A DNA stretch of 64,000 nucleotides from Aliikangiella coralliicola (GCF_007004725.1 NZ_ML660167.1:124001-188000); one strand, 5' to 3'; shown: positions 39,801 through 47,709, counted from the first letter of the stretch. Made by a program: numbers and translations. Notes: generated by a model not told the origin, from the letters alone.

Positions 39801-42800
39801 AATACCAATGTTTACCAAATGGAAACCGTTAATGCGAATGCAGCGGTCATTAACGAGTTAATTGGAGACAGTATTGCGGCAATCAATACTTGGCTGCTTT
39901 CTGGAGCGCGTGCCGGGAATGTTAACGATGGAACGACCACAACTGCATTTACCAATATTGATAATGCAACTGGCGGTTCCAGTACCGATAATTTTACCTT
40001 GGCTGCGGACTTTGCTGGAGTCATTAATGGTGGGGTGGGTAACGACACTCTAACCATAACCGCTGCAGGTGATCGCGTCGTTGAGCTAGGTAATCGACGC
40101 AATGGCAACACCAATGTTTATCAAATTGAAACGATTACTGCCAACGTTAGTGCAACACGAAATGAGCTAATCGGTGATTTAGACCAAGCTACAGCGACCC
40201 ATAACTGGACCATTGATGGAAGCGATACCGGTACATTAATTGACGGTGTTAACAACGTCCGCTTCATTAATTTCACTGACCTGACCGGAACTGACGCAGC
40301 TGACGTTTTTACTTTTACAGCAGTGACTTCAGCGATTTCTTCTTTAATCAACGGAATGGGAGGTATTGATAGTCTGGTATTTGCACTCAATTCCGGCGAT
40401 AGAACGGTTGAACTTGGTAACACTCGAAACGCAAACTTGAATGTCTATCAGGTCGAAAATATTACCGGGGACAGTAACGCTAACAATGAATTAATTGGTG
40501 ATAGTGCATCGGCAGAAAATACCTGGACAGTGACGTCAGTTAATGGTGGTAATGTCACCGATGGTGCCACAACAACAAACTTTACCAGCTTTGCAACTTT
40601 GACCGGTGGAAACTCAATCGACCGATTTACTGTCAATTCAGGTGCAAGTGTGACGACCTTAAATGGCGGTGACGGAAATGATAATTTTACGTTACTAGGA
40701 ACGGTTGACGATCTAAACGCCGGCGATGGTAATGATATTGTGACTTTAACAGGAAACGCTGTAATTACGACGATTGATGGTGGTGACGGAAATGATACTT
40801 TTAATTTACAAAATGATCTTGTCGGCGGCGTAATCGGCGGCGGCGATGGTGATGATAGTTTTAATGTTACCGGCAATGTCACTAATGTCACGCTGAATGG
40901 TGAAGCCGGCAGCGATAACTTTGTGGTTGGTGTGGTCACCAGCCTGAATGTGAATGGCGGAGAAGATCCTGATAACTCTGACGTTGACTCATTAGGCTCA
41001 ACCATTGATGGATTTACCTTAACCCTTGGCGATGCCATTTCAATTAGCGGAGTCACGGCGACAGGAATAGAAGCTGTTTCTGCAGTTAACGGCGTACTTA
41101 ATGCACGAGACGGCACGACCACCACATGGGATATCACCGGTCAAAACAGCGGCACAGTATCTGATTTTGGAGATTCGCTGATTTTTACTGGCTTTGTCAC
41201 CTTAAACGGTGGCAGCGGTGTGGATATATTTAATTTGAGCGGAAACGGTTCTGTATCGGGAATTGTCACCGGCGGTGGAGGCAATGACCGGCTAACAGTT
41301 GATTTAAGCGGACGCACGCAGTCTGGATTAATCAATTTTGAAGGTGGTTCGGGAACCGATGAAATAACGGTTATTGGTACCGCTAACGCGTATGACGAAA
41401 CCTATAATCCTAACACTGGAGGTTACGATCAACTAAGTTATGCGAGCAATTCAAATGCAGCAAGTTTTGATCTCAATTTTAACCAGGTCGCTACCGTTAA
41501 CGATAACATTCAAACTACCAGTCTCACGATTAATAACTCAGGTGCTTCTGATAATATTCATATTGGCGGGACAGTGTTTGGCGCAGATTCCGGTTCGGTA
41601 GATATTAACTATGATTCAGGTATTAAAGGCAATATCAATATAGTCGCCCAAAATGGCGGCGATGTTCAAATTCTTGATAACATCAATGTTAATGGTGTGC
41701 TCTCAATAACTGCCGATCAGCTTACTCAAGCGTCGGGCGTGGTCACAGCAAATGGGCTTACCTTAGATGCAGTGTCTCAGGCCGGTAGTGCGACAAATAC
41801 GCTTGCAACTAATATCAATGAACTTCGAGTTCTCAACCATACAGGCGCTATTTTCCTGACTGAGCAGGACGGGCTAACAATAGCCGAAATCACTAATACC
41901 TCAGGTAATATTGACATTACAACATCTGCGGGATCAATAAACAGCAATGCAAACCTCATATCAAGCGGAGAGCTTAATTTAACTTCAGCCGGTGATATCG
42001 ATTTGTCGGCTCAAAATGAATTGTCAGGCTTACTTTCTTTGGTCGCGGCGAATGACATTAACCTGACTAACCAGGTAACCACAAATTTAGCGAATGTGTC
42101 TGCACAAAACCTGACACTGTCTTCACAAGGCGATATCAATTCAACTGGCCCGATAACAGTCCAAAACGCAGGTGCCGGTATTGCGACGTTAACTTCAACT
42201 AATGGCAGCATCCTTCTTAACGGTGCTACTAATAGTTTTGACAGCCTCACCTTAAATGCGGCCAATAACATTTCGTTAGCTGACTTGTCTGCGTTAAATT
42301 TGAACGCGACGGCAGCTGCGGATATTAGCGGAAATGGCGTAATTGATGTCCGTAACGGCGGAGCCGGTGTTACCACGTTAACATCCACTAGTGGCAATAT
42401 TTTGCTGAGTGGACCAACTAGCTTATTCGACACAGTGAATTTGAGCGCAGCGAATGAGGTGAGCCTCGCTGGATTAACGGCACAAAATTTAGATATTGAT
42501 TCTGCTGGCGATGTAACTGTTTCTGGTGAGCTGAATGTACAAAATAGCGGTGCAGGTATCGCGTCAATTGATTCAGCTAATGGTAGCGTTTTACTCAACG
42601 GAGCAGCGAACAATTTCGACTCACTGACCTTAACAGCCTCAAACGGTGTCAGTGTGGCTAGTTTATCTGCACAAGACTTAACGCTTACGGCTGGTGGAGA
42701 TGTTACCTCTTCGGGCAATCTTGTCGTTCAAAATAGTGGTGGAGCGATGGCATCTATCACATCAAATAACGGTAGCATTTCTCTTAACGGCGCGACAAAC

Positions 42801-45260
42801 AGTTTTGATACTGTTGCTCTTAATGCCGCTACTGACGTGAATTTAGCAGGGCTTTCGGCGCTTAACCTCGATATTGACGCTGGTGGGGATATCAATGGAA
42901 ACGGTGTACTCAGCGTTCAAAATGGTGGAAACGGTGTTGCAACCTTAACTTCTAGCGGTGGTAGCATTCTCCTCAGCGGGGGCACTAGCCTGTTTGATAC
43001 AGTTAGCTTTGATGCCGCAAACGAAGTCGGCTTAGCTGGTTTGACGGCGAGAAGTTTAACCGTTAACGCAGTTAACAACATTTCTGCTAACGGGGCGTTA
43101 GACGTTCGTAACAGCGGTTCTGGACTAGCAAGATTAACATCGTCTAGCGGAAGTATTGTGTTAAGTGGTGCAACGAGTACCTTTGATAACGCGACTTTTG
43201 ATGCTGCAAATGCGATCAGCATAACGGAGTTATCGGCTCAAAATTTAACGCTTACAGCAAATAACGACATCAGCGCCAGTGGTAATTTAGCAGTTCAAAA
43301 TGGCGGAGCAGGCGTGGCGACTATCACCTCGGCAACCGGTAATATTGTACTTGGCGGCACAAACAATAATTTTGATGACGCTAATATTAACGCCGGAGAC
43401 AGCGTGAGCATTGCCAATTTGTCAGCACAAAATTTAACGCTGGTTGCCAGTAACGATATCGACGCTACCGGAAATGTCGTTGTAGAAAACAGTGGTACTG
43501 GAGATGCGACAATTACCTCAACCAATGGCAGCGTAGCACTTGGCGGTGCCGATAATCGGTTCGAAGATGTCAGTATCAATGCCGCCAATAATGTGACTTT
43601 GGCTAGTTTGTCGGCTCAAAATCTGGATTTGGTTGCAGGCAGCGACGTTAACGCCTCTGGCAATATAGTCGTACAGAATAACGGAGCGGGCAATACAAAC
43701 ATTACTTCGACTAATGGAAGCGTTTCCCTTGGCGGCGCTGGTAATAATTTTGACGATGTGAGCATCAACGCAGGCAACAATGTAACCCTGGCGAGCTTAA
43801 ACGCGCAAAATCTGACTTTGGTTGCTGCCAATGAAATCAACGCATCTGGCAATATCATCGTGCAAAATAGCGGCACTGGTGACGCAAGTATTACTTCAAC
43901 TAACGGAAGTGTTGTACTGAGTGGTACTGGCAATAATTTTGACGATGTCAGCATCAATGCAGGAAGCAATGTTACCGTGGCAGGTTTGGCGGCGCAAAAC
44001 CTGACTTTAACTGCAGGTAATGACGTTAATACGAGTGGCGATATTAGTGTTCAAAACAACGGTACAGGTGTGGCTAACATCACAGCGACTGCTGGTAGTA
44101 TTTCCCTGGGAGGCGCTAATAATAACTTCGATACTGTCAGTTTAAATGCGGCAAATAATGTCAACATTGCGGGCCTGTCTGCGCAAGATTTAACTGTAGA
44201 AACAACTAATGGCGATATTGTTGGCTCGGGTCCATTAAACGTGCAAAACGGCGGTGCTGGAATTGCGAGATTGACATCTAATAACGGCAGCATATTACTC
44301 GATACTGTCGCCAACAATTTTGAAAACGTGATCTTAAATGCAGCGAATGACGCGAATCTGTTAGAAACAGACGCTATTAACATTGACGGTTCAACTATCG
44401 GCGGTGCGCTTAATGTCACTGCGAATGGCAATATGGGCGTTGGAGACATTACAGCGGGGACTTCGATGATGTTAGATGCTGGTCAAGGCGCGATTGTCGA
44501 TCAATCATCTAACTTAATTGCACCGCAAATTAGTTTAAGAGCAGCTGCAGGAATAGGTGCCGGTTCGGTTAACTATGCCGATGGATTTAGTATCGATGAG
44601 TTTGGCGCTATTAGAACCACCACCGAGTTGTTAAGTGCTATCAATACCAGTTCTGGAACAATCAATATTAATAACACTGGGGCTGTTACAGTAACTGATT
44701 TAAGAAATTCAGGTGATATTATCTTGAGAAACACTGGCGATATCACACTGGATATCACAGAGAACAACGGTGTAAGAGAAGGGGCAATTGATGCTAACTT
44801 CGGCGGCTCTATCGAAGATGAGGTTTACGCGGGAGATGTTGCGATACTCAATGATTCGTCAGACTCGATTTTCACCACTGGCCTCGGCTTTAGCGAAGCA
44901 GATATCACAGCGGAAAACCTGCTAGTACAAAGTGTTATTAGTTTTGGTGAGTTCGGCAGACCAATTCGCATCAGGGTGAATAATCAGTTTACGCTATTTG
45001 CCAGCCTGGGTTCGATTTTCTACTTTGGCGGAGAGCCAAGAGGAATTACAACTAGTGATGATCTTGCGTTACAGGTTGTCGATGGAATTACTGGTTTGTC
45101 GGGCCAACAGCTGATTGACGTTGAATCGCTTGATGACGTTGATCCCGCAATCTTTACTGAGGTGAGAAATTATAACTATGACGATATCTCAGTTCTGTTG
45201 CCCGCGGACCAGCGTTACACTGATGACGAAGAAGAAGAAAAGCAACAAGCGGCAGAATAA
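30825..45260 (+). CDS. giant TpsA-type filamentous haemagglutinin-like exoprotein
   Basis: The ATG at 30825 (after aggaaaaacaga) gives about 4811 residues; a GTG at 30807 is a weaker alternative. A signal peptide ends near V-Y-A-G-G, and the TPS secretion domain follows. It shows G-G-T-G-T-I-N-Q-S-G-N, IDWQTFNVASDELVQYIQP, LSNNGSVIAG and the motif LANPNGVFF. The rest is repetitive beta-helix: a Gly/Asn-rich part, an 83-residue repeat family (about 33.6-34.3 kb), a 102-residue family (35.36-40.26 kb) and a 63-residue family (42.1-44.35 kb). The C-terminus is short, unique and acidic (D-D-E-E-E-E-K-Q-Q), with no VENN motif or recognisable toxin domain, so a CdiA role is not supported. It is most likely a surface adhesin exported by the adjacent TpsB. 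Confidence 0.92.
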   Translation: MKKQQLKTLKKNGFRGHLLVCALTVSPLLIVPGVYAGGPTGGEVVGGTGTINQSGNTTTINQTTQNMAIDWQTFNVASDELVQYIQPNSSSISLNRILSNNGSVIAGRIDANGQVILANPNGVFFTSTSVVNVGGIIASGLDIKPEDFMNGNYIFSEVLGTEGAVINSGMINAAVGGNVALIGRQVENNGMIVANLGSVSLAAGKEAVLTFDQAGLLGVRVSKEILQDELGVDHAVINSGDIRAESGRVLLTASASQNVFSQAVNSGIEHATNVVLHEDGSFTLGGEELYAEIRSDRQLRVNQVVGAADVLNSGSIDTSTSVNGQSAGSIVLEGDNVTSSGELLANAANGNGGHIELNAQDTALLVGDSLTSARSESQGLGGSVEVLGDNVGLFDNSVIDVSGSNGGGEVLIGGDYQGENPYIPNANRTYVSDNSFIYADAINNGDGGKVIVWADESTQFYGNIFARGGSETGDGGLVEVSGKEGMIFDGFVDTTAANGENGLLLLDPKNIIISTDSSSHGTNDYNQFADISGIDTTLNNGDLASWLTTSDVRLRANTDITFAADVTAFYTPAGVATLTLDAGRSIIINDNVTIDLGYIDFVATINHELATSIYRDAGDAQFTMGTGSSIRSNSGDIIIQTGSFSGGSSVGDISLQILNTSGDNVRDAGSISVTNDYGNIVVNDQLLAVGRSGSGDGGDGGNITLTATNGDVTVNTHATLDVLISANGGDREGDNDDGGDAGTISITAGNDILINEGLTANGGIANGGTTGGDENAGDGGTINLNAGNDINLNASIESNGGAAEDNNANSGSGGDITLTVANNLTVGANITTQAGVVGGNGNSGSDGAIVFNGDNSDNTFNINNGASFLAASATLNGLGGNDTLVTGGVLNNTWIVDGTNTGTLDSNNIADELIRFNQIENLTGNSGNDGYTVTGSIVSIDAGDGTNNITVNNGGSVSGAITTGTGNDTVILADVGTGSVGSISAGDGTNIITINTGGTVTNAITSGDGTLDTITVAGSVGSINAGNGTNSITVNNGGSVSGAITTGTGDDTIILADVGTGIVDSISAGDGTNIITVNTGGTVTNAITAGDGTLDTITVAGSVGSINAGNGTNSVTVNNGGIVTGAITTGTGDDTIVLADSGSGSAGSIDVGNGTNSVTVNSGGSVSGAITGGTDVDTINISGTAGSLDTGANNDLITIVDNSSVTGLIDGGAGSDTVTVTTNSGFTITLGTDVDRVETLTAQGSGTNVLVGANVVGGNTWNIAGAGNTVDDSTTQTTFSNFSVITAGTGGDDFFVSTSGVSTINGNSGDDNITLDTVGLVDNVNGNQGTDSLSITNGNSTWVMTTTIDGNVTDTDTPANDTDFTSIETRTGSLVGIDSIDLSGLGAAIIMLADYQNFDQIIGSITGTLQGIDGLQNDWSIQSISGSDGINDGSVTVGGVTTNFLNFLNLIGGNSTDNFTITSSGHWAGDINGGGGVNTLIGANVANTWNVSGAGAGSLLYTTTPGAATTTFSNINTLMGGSNTDDFNLSGIFAGLMDGGAGTDTLTITAAGDQIIQLGNQSNANINIYQVETVTANAATTNELISDGNAATNTWNLNGVRAGDVNDGTTTTTFSNIDNVTGGASVDNFTMAAAFAGLIDGGAGTDSLTITAAGDRIIELGDQVTGNTNVYQIETVAANAATTNELVGDGNAATNTWNLNGVRNGDVNDGSTTTTFTNIDNVTGGATIDNFTMAAAFAGLIDGGAGTDSLTITAAGDRIIELGDQVTTNTNVYQMETVNANAAVNNELVADSTAATNTWTLSGARNGNVDDGSTTTTFTNIDNATGGSTVDNFTLSGNFAGLIDGSAGADSLTITAAGNRIIELGDQVTTNTNVYQIETVNANAAVINELIGDGIAAINTWLLSAARAGSVNDGTTTTAFTNIDNVTGNLNTDNFTLAGDFDGLIDGGAGSDSLTVTAAGDRIIELGDQVTGNTNVYQIETVAANAATTNELVGDGNAATNTWNLSGVRAGDVNDGTTTTTFSNIDNVTGGASIDNFTMAAAFAGLIDGGAGIDSLTVTAAGDRIFELGDQVTANTNVYQIETVAANAATTNELVGDGNAVTNTWNLNGVRNGDVNDGATTTTFTNIDNVTGGATIDNFTMAAAFAGLIDGGAGTDSLTITAAGDRIIELGDQVTANTNVYQMETVNGNAAVSNELVADSTAATNTWTLSGARNGNVDDGSTTTTFTNIDNATGGSTVDNFTLSGNFAGLIDGSAGADSLTITAAGDRIIELGDQVTTNTNVYQIETVNANAAVINELIGDGIAAINTWLLSAARAGSVNDGTTTTAFTNIDNVTGNLNTDNFTLAGDFAGLIDGGAGSDSLTITAAGDRIIELGDQVTANTNVYQIETVAANAATTNELVGDGNAATNTWNLSGVRNGNVNDGTTTTVFTNIDNVTGGVSVDNFTMTANFAGLIDGGAGTDSLTITAAGDRVIELGDQVTANTNVYQIETLDANAAVTNELVSDGNAATNTWNLNGVRNGDVNDGSTTTTFTSIDNVTGGASVDNFTMAANFAGLIDGGAGTDSLTITAAGDRIIELGDQVTANTNVYQMETVNANAAVINELIGDSIAAINTWLLSGARAGNVNDGTTTTAFTNIDNVTGGSTVDNFTLSGNFAGLIDGGSGTDSLTITAAGDRIIELGDQVTTNTNVYQIESIAANAAVTNELVADSTAATNTWTLSGVRDGSVNDGTTATTFTDIDNVTGGLNVDNFTMSAAFAGLIDGGAGTDSLTITAAGDRIIELGDQVTANTNVYQIETVAANAATTNELVGDGNAATNTWNLSGVRAGDVNDGSTTTAFTNIDNVTGGVSVDNFTMAAAFAGLIDGGAGADSLTVTAAGDRIFELGDQVTANTNVYQIETLDANAAVTNELVSDGNAATNTWNLNGVRNGDVNDGSTTTTFTSIDNVTGGASVDNFTMSANFAGLIDGGAGTDSLTITAAGDRIIELGDQVTANTNVYQMETVNANAAVINELIGDSIAAINTWLLSGARAGNVNDGTTTTAFTNIDNATGGSSTDNFTLAADFAGVINGGVGNDTLTITAAGDRVVELGNRRNGNTNVYQIETITANVSATRNELIGDLDQATATHNWTIDGSDTGTLIDGVNNVRFINFTDLTGTDAADVFTFTAVTSAISSLINGMGGIDSLVFALNSGDRTVELGNTRNANLNVYQVENITGDSNANNELIGDSASAENTWTVTSVNGGNVTDGATTTNFTSFATLTGGNSIDRFTVNSGASVTTLNGGDGNDNFTLLGTVDDLNAGDGNDIVTLTGNAVITTIDGGDGNDTFNLQNDLVGGVIGGGDGDDSFNVTGNVTNVTLNGEAGSDNFVVGVVTSLNVNGGEDPDNSDVDSLGSTIDGFTLTLGDAISISGVTATGIEAVSAVNGVLNARDGTTTTWDITGQNSGTVSDFGDSLIFTGFVTLNGGSGVDIFNLSGNGSVSGIVTGGGGNDRLTVDLSGRTQSGLINFEGGSGTDEITVIGTANAYDETYNPNTGGYDQLSYASNSNAASFDLNFNQVATVNDNIQTTSLTINNSGASDNIHIGGTVFGADSGSVDINYDSGIKGNINIVAQNGGDVQILDNINVNGVLSITADQLTQASGVVTANGLTLDAVSQAGSATNTLATNINELRVLNHTGAIFLTEQDGLTIAEITNTSGNIDITTSAGSINSNANLISSGELNLTSAGDIDLSAQNELSGLLSLVAANDINLTNQVTTNLANVSAQNLTLSSQGDINSTGPITVQNAGAGIATLTSTNGSILLNGATNSFDSLTLNAANNISLADLSALNLNATAAADISGNGVIDVRNGGAGVTTLTSTSGNILLSGPTSLFDTVNLSAANEVSLAGLTAQNLDIDSAGDVTVSGELNVQNSGAGIASIDSANGSVLLNGAANNFDSLTLTASNGVSVASLSAQDLTLTAGGDVTSSGNLVVQNSGGAMASITSNNGSISLNGATNSFDTVALNAATDVNLAGLSALNLDIDAGGDINGNGVLSVQNGGNGVATLTSSGGSILLSGGTSLFDTVSFDAANEVGLAGLTARSLTVNAVNNISANGALDVRNSGSGLARLTSSSGSIVLSGATSTFDNATFDAANAISITELSAQNLTLTANNDISASGNLAVQNGGAGVATITSATGNIVLGGTNNNFDDANINAGDSVSIANLSAQNLTLVASNDIDATGNVVVENSGTGDATITSTNGSVALGGADNRFEDVSINAANNVTLASLSAQNLDLVAGSDVNASGNIVVQNNGAGNTNITSTNGSVSLGGAGNNFDDVSINAGNNVTLASLNAQNLTLVAANEINASGNIIVQNSGTGDASITSTNGSVVLSGTGNNFDDVSINAGSNVTVAGLAAQNLTLTAGNDVNTSGDISVQNNGTGVANITATAGSISLGGANNNFDTVSLNAANNVNIAGLSAQDLTVETTNGDIVGSGPLNVQNGGAGIARLTSNNGSILLDTVANNFENVILNAANDANLLETDAINIDGSTIGGALNVTANGNMGVGDITAGTSMMLDAGQGAIVDQSSNLIAPQISLRAAAGIGAGSVNYADGFSIDEFGAIRTTTELLSAINTSSGTININNTGAVTVTDLRNSGDIILRNTGDITLDITENNGVREGAIDANFGGSIEDEVYAGDVAILNDSSDSIFTTGLGFSEADITAENLLVQSVISFGEFGRPIRIRVNNQFTLFASLGSIFYFGGEPRGITTSDDLALQVVDGITGLSGQQLIDVESLDDVDPAIFTEVRNYNYDDISVLLPADQRYTDDEEEEKQQAAE
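33600..34340 (+). repeat. 83-residue (249-bp) repeat family in tpsA
   Basis: Nearly three copies of a 249-bp unit, each made of two related halves of about 41 residues. A unit starts at S-I-N-A-G-N-G-T-N-S-I-T-V and includes A-I-T-T-G-T-G-D-D-T. Equivalent codons fall at 33648, 33897 and 34146, exactly 249 bases apart. The DNA copies are very similar, pointing to fairly recent duplication. Confidence 0.85.
35358..40262 (+). repeat. 102-residue (306-bp) tandem array with four-unit higher-order pattern in tpsA
   Basis: Fifteen consecutive units of exactly 306 bp, then a sixteenth diverging unit of 315 bp. The unit start (codon Phe of F-T-N-I-D-N) falls at 35358, 35664 and so on to 39948 with no indel. 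A unit contains I-D-N-V-T-G-G, F-A-G-L-I-D-G-G-A-G, TITAAGDRIIELGDQV and N-E-L-x-x-D. Variant residues recur every fourth unit: all Q-M-E-T-V-N units are numbers 3, 7, 11 and 15, and units 4 and 8 share I-A-A-I-N-T-W-L-L. This shows 1224-bp blocks were copied. Confidence 0.93.
42102..44350 (+). repeat. 63-residue (189-bp) tandem array in tpsA
   Basis: Twelve tandem units with period 189 bp. Alanine codons of the S-A-Q-N-L motif sit at 42102, 43236 (six units on), 43425 and 44181, an exact period. A unit has A-Q-N-L-T-L, D-I/V-N-x-S-G, V-Q-N-x-G-x-G, I-T-S-T-N-G-S and N-N-F-D-x-V-S-L-N-A, a regular beta-helix coil pattern. Units are more diverged from each other than in the 306-bp array, so this array is older. 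Confidence 0.88.
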
Positions 45261-45348
45261 AAATTTCATTGCTAAAAGCTAAGTAGTAACCAATACCAGT
45301 TGCTAATTTTGAAAATTGATTGTCTATTATTTTAAAGGGTTGATTTAG

Positions 45349-47247
45349 GTGCGTGTTGAGTTTGGTAGTAAAACAATAATAAAGAACTTTCTGGTATTGA
45401 TACTCTTTAGCGCGTTTAGTGCATCGGTTATGGCAGAATTTGTCAAAATGCCGAAAATCGAAGAGTTAAGAAAGATAAAAGAAAAAACGCTGTTAAGAGA
45501 TATGGATATTCCTGGTGTTCGTGATCGATCTCCTGATCCAACGGCTGGTCCAAGGCTTGCGGTTTCTGAATTCCGAATTCAAGGCTTGGTCGAATTTCCT
45601 GAATTAGGGATCACCCATAAAGCATTAAACGACTTAATGGAAAGTATTCGTTTTGATCTCATGGGCGAGGGCAAGCTCTTGGAATCTGGTTACACCATTG
45701 AGGAGTTGGGCGAGCTTTCAGACTTGTTAGTTGAGATCGAAGAAGAAACCCTGGATCGCCATGTAACTCCCCTTGAAGTTCAACAGCTAGTCTGGCTGAT
45801 ACGCGCGCAGCGAGGCAAACGTGGTGTCACGCTCGGCCAGATTGAAGGCGTGGCTGATAGCATTACACGTTTTTATCGTGAACGCGGTTTTATTCTTGCA
45901 AAAGCATATATTCCAAAACAGGAAGTCCGCGACGGAATCGTCAATTTAACTTTGTTGTTAGGGATGTTAGGAGAAGTTAAAGTTAACGGTAATGATTTAT
46001 ATGCTGTTGATACCATTCAGTCAGTTTTTGACAATCTCATGTCTCAACCCATCACCAACAAGTCTGTTGAGGAAAACCTTTTTATTATCAATAGTTTTCC
46101 GGGCATCAATGTTGATGGCTATTTTGAGCCGGGAACACAAGTTGGTGATACACGGTTAAATATCAATGTAAAACAGGAAAATCGCTACAATGCCAATGTC
46201 AGAGTCGACAATCATGGTACCGATGAGTCCGGGCTGTATCGTGTCTTTGTCGACGGGCAAATCAACAATCTGTTTGGTTCTGCTGACTCTCTCAATCTAA
46301 GTGTGCTGCAGGCGATGTCACCAGAAAATACCACCTTTGGAAAGTTAAACTTTGAAAGTAATTTGTTTAGCTCAAAATTCCGTCTTGGCATCGATCTCTC
46401 ACAAAACCAGTTTATTGTGGATCAATCACAAGTTGCATCCAACATTAACTTAAATGGAAAAGTTGATGTGGCGGGCATCACTGGTCGGTACATTGCTGAA
46501 CGCAGCAGAAAAGAAAACAGCAGTTATGAGATCAGGTACGAAACGATTAAGTCTGATCTTCAGATTGGTGATTTACCCGATATCGGAAATTTCCTTGATG
46601 AGGAATTAACTCATCTTTCAGCAACTTATCATTTCGATATTCTGGATGATGTCAACAAACGACTCCATGAAGGGAGCGTTAAACTGATCAGTGGAAAGTT
46701 CGATATGGGGGCTGCCACCGGTCAAAAAGAGAGTTATCAAATTTTGTTCGGCGAATATAGCTTACTAAGCTTTGTAAAAGTTCCGTTCACTGAGATCGAT
46801 TCACGCTTAATTTTACGTAGTAACCTTCAATATTCAGGGACAAACCTTTCGGCACTTGCTCGATTTTCATTAGCAGGGCCAACCAGAACAAGAGGGTTTT
46901 CGCCGAGTTTATTTACCGCTGATGACGCCCTGTATCTTGGCGCTGACTGGATATTCAAAAGTCCCGATTTATTTGATTTTAATATCGGCTCCACCAGCTT
47001 TAAGGACATCGTCAGACCCTTTGTATTTATTGATTATTCCTATGGTTTACAATATTCATTAGTAGAGGATGAGTCAGATACAACGGGTCAATTGGGCGAT
47101 GTCGGCTTCGGATTGCAATTTTCTCACGCAGATTTTAGCGGTAACTTACAGGTGGGATTTCCGGTTCTTGAAGATTTCTCCTTTACTCAAGAACAACCTG
47201 AATCCGATAGCGTGAGAGTATTGTTTGATTTTCAATATCGTTTTTAA
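45349..47247 (+). CDS. TpsB outer-membrane transporter (ShlB/FhaC/HecB family)
   Basis: A 632-residue protein beginning at GTG (45349). This start keeps the hydrophobic signal peptide F-L-V-L-I-L-F-S-A-F-S-A-S-V-M-A; starting at any later Met would lose it. A long periplasmic N-terminal extension (about 30-170) precedes the POTRA region, recognised by YRERGFILAKAYIPKQEV, N-L-T-L-L-L-G and N-L-F-I-I-N-S-F-P-G-I. The C-terminal 380 residues are beta-barrel strands, with RVDNHGTDESGLYR and the L6-loop-like T-R-G-F-S-P. It ends in aromatic Y-R-F, as outer-membrane barrels do. It exports the TpsA protein encoded 88 bases upstream. tpsB after tpsA is the less common gene order. Confidence 0.92.
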   Translation: MRVEFGSKTIIKNFLVLILFSAFSASVMAEFVKMPKIEELRKIKEKTLLRDMDIPGVRDRSPDPTAGPRLAVSEFRIQGLVEFPELGITHKALNDLMESIRFDLMGEGKLLESGYTIEELGELSDLLVEIEEETLDRHVTPLEVQQLVWLIRAQRGKRGVTLGQIEGVADSITRFYRERGFILAKAYIPKQEVRDGIVNLTLLLGMLGEVKVNGNDLYAVDTIQSVFDNLMSQPITNKSVEENLFIINSFPGINVDGYFEPGTQVGDTRLNINVKQENRYNANVRVDNHGTDESGLYRVFVDGQINNLFGSADSLNLSVLQAMSPENTTFGKLNFESNLFSSKFRLGIDLSQNQFIVDQSQVASNINLNGKVDVAGITGRYIAERSRKENSSYEIRYETIKSDLQIGDLPDIGNFLDEELTHLSATYHFDILDDVNKRLHEGSVKLISGKFDMGAATGQKESYQILFGEYSLLSFVKVPFTEIDSRLILRSNLQYSGTNLSALARFSLAGPTRTRGFSPSLFTADDALYLGADWIFKSPDLFDFNIGSTSFKDIVRPFVFIDYSYGLQYSLVEDESDTTGQLGDVGFGLQFSHADFSGNLQVGFPVLEDFSFTQEQPESDSVRVLFDFQYRF

Positions 47248-47709
47248 TGTGAAACAGGATTTGATAGCGGCAGATTAGTAACAATCAGTCAAAAAAATTG
47301 GTTAATTTCGATAAAAAAAATTGCTAAAAATATCTCAAAAACGGGATTTTTTTTAATTGTTTATTGGTCAAATATTCACAAATTAAATACATCACTTACG
47401 ACTCGTGTTAACATTAAATAAAATTAACTTCAATAGTTATTTTTTAACTAAAGGGTACACGCGACACACTATGAAGAATTTGTCGGCTGATATGTGGTTT
47501 TTTTCGGTCATTCAAACAAAAGATTTTCAAATAATAAAACAAGTCACAGCGTTATATTAATTACGTAAGCGTTTGAAATAGCTCAACAAATGAGTTGGCT
47601 GTGGGTTGATTATTGTGAGTGTTTACCCTATAGTTACAGCATTATTGAACGGTGAATGTTAATTCACTTTATTGGTTATTTTTTTAATAAATGGAAAAGG
47701 AAAATCGAA
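47248..47709. promoter_or_regulatory. intergenic region upstream of hcp
   Basis: A 462-base AT-rich spacer lies between tpsB and hcp. It contains several A/T runs. A small perfect inverted repeat gtgaat-gtta-attcac sits at 47652-47667, about 45 bases before the hcp ATG, where it could be an operator. A TGGC-type sequence near 47593 was checked as a sigma-54 site but lacks the -12 GC. The hcp ribosome-binding site AAGGA lies just before 47710. No RNA gene was seen. Confidence 0.4.

Noticed and set aside
34000-44800. Many long minus-strand reading frames opposite tpsA
   Set aside because: They mirror the repeat period of tpsA, are Pro/Val/Ser-rich from the complement of Gly/Asn/Thr codons, and have no ribosome-binding sites. 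They are shadows of the coding strand.
30825-45260. tpsA as a contact-dependent inhibition toxin (CdiA)
   Set aside because: No VENN motif, no toxin-like C-terminal domain and no CdiI-type small gene between tpsA and tpsB; the C-terminus is a short acidic tail.
30800-45300. CRISPR array suggested by regular repetition
   Set aside because: Repeats are in-frame protein-coding units of 63 to 102 codons without short direct repeats and unique spacers.
47585-47610. Sigma-54 promoter before hcp
   Set aside because: A TGGC element is present but the -12 position reads TTGA where TTGC is required.
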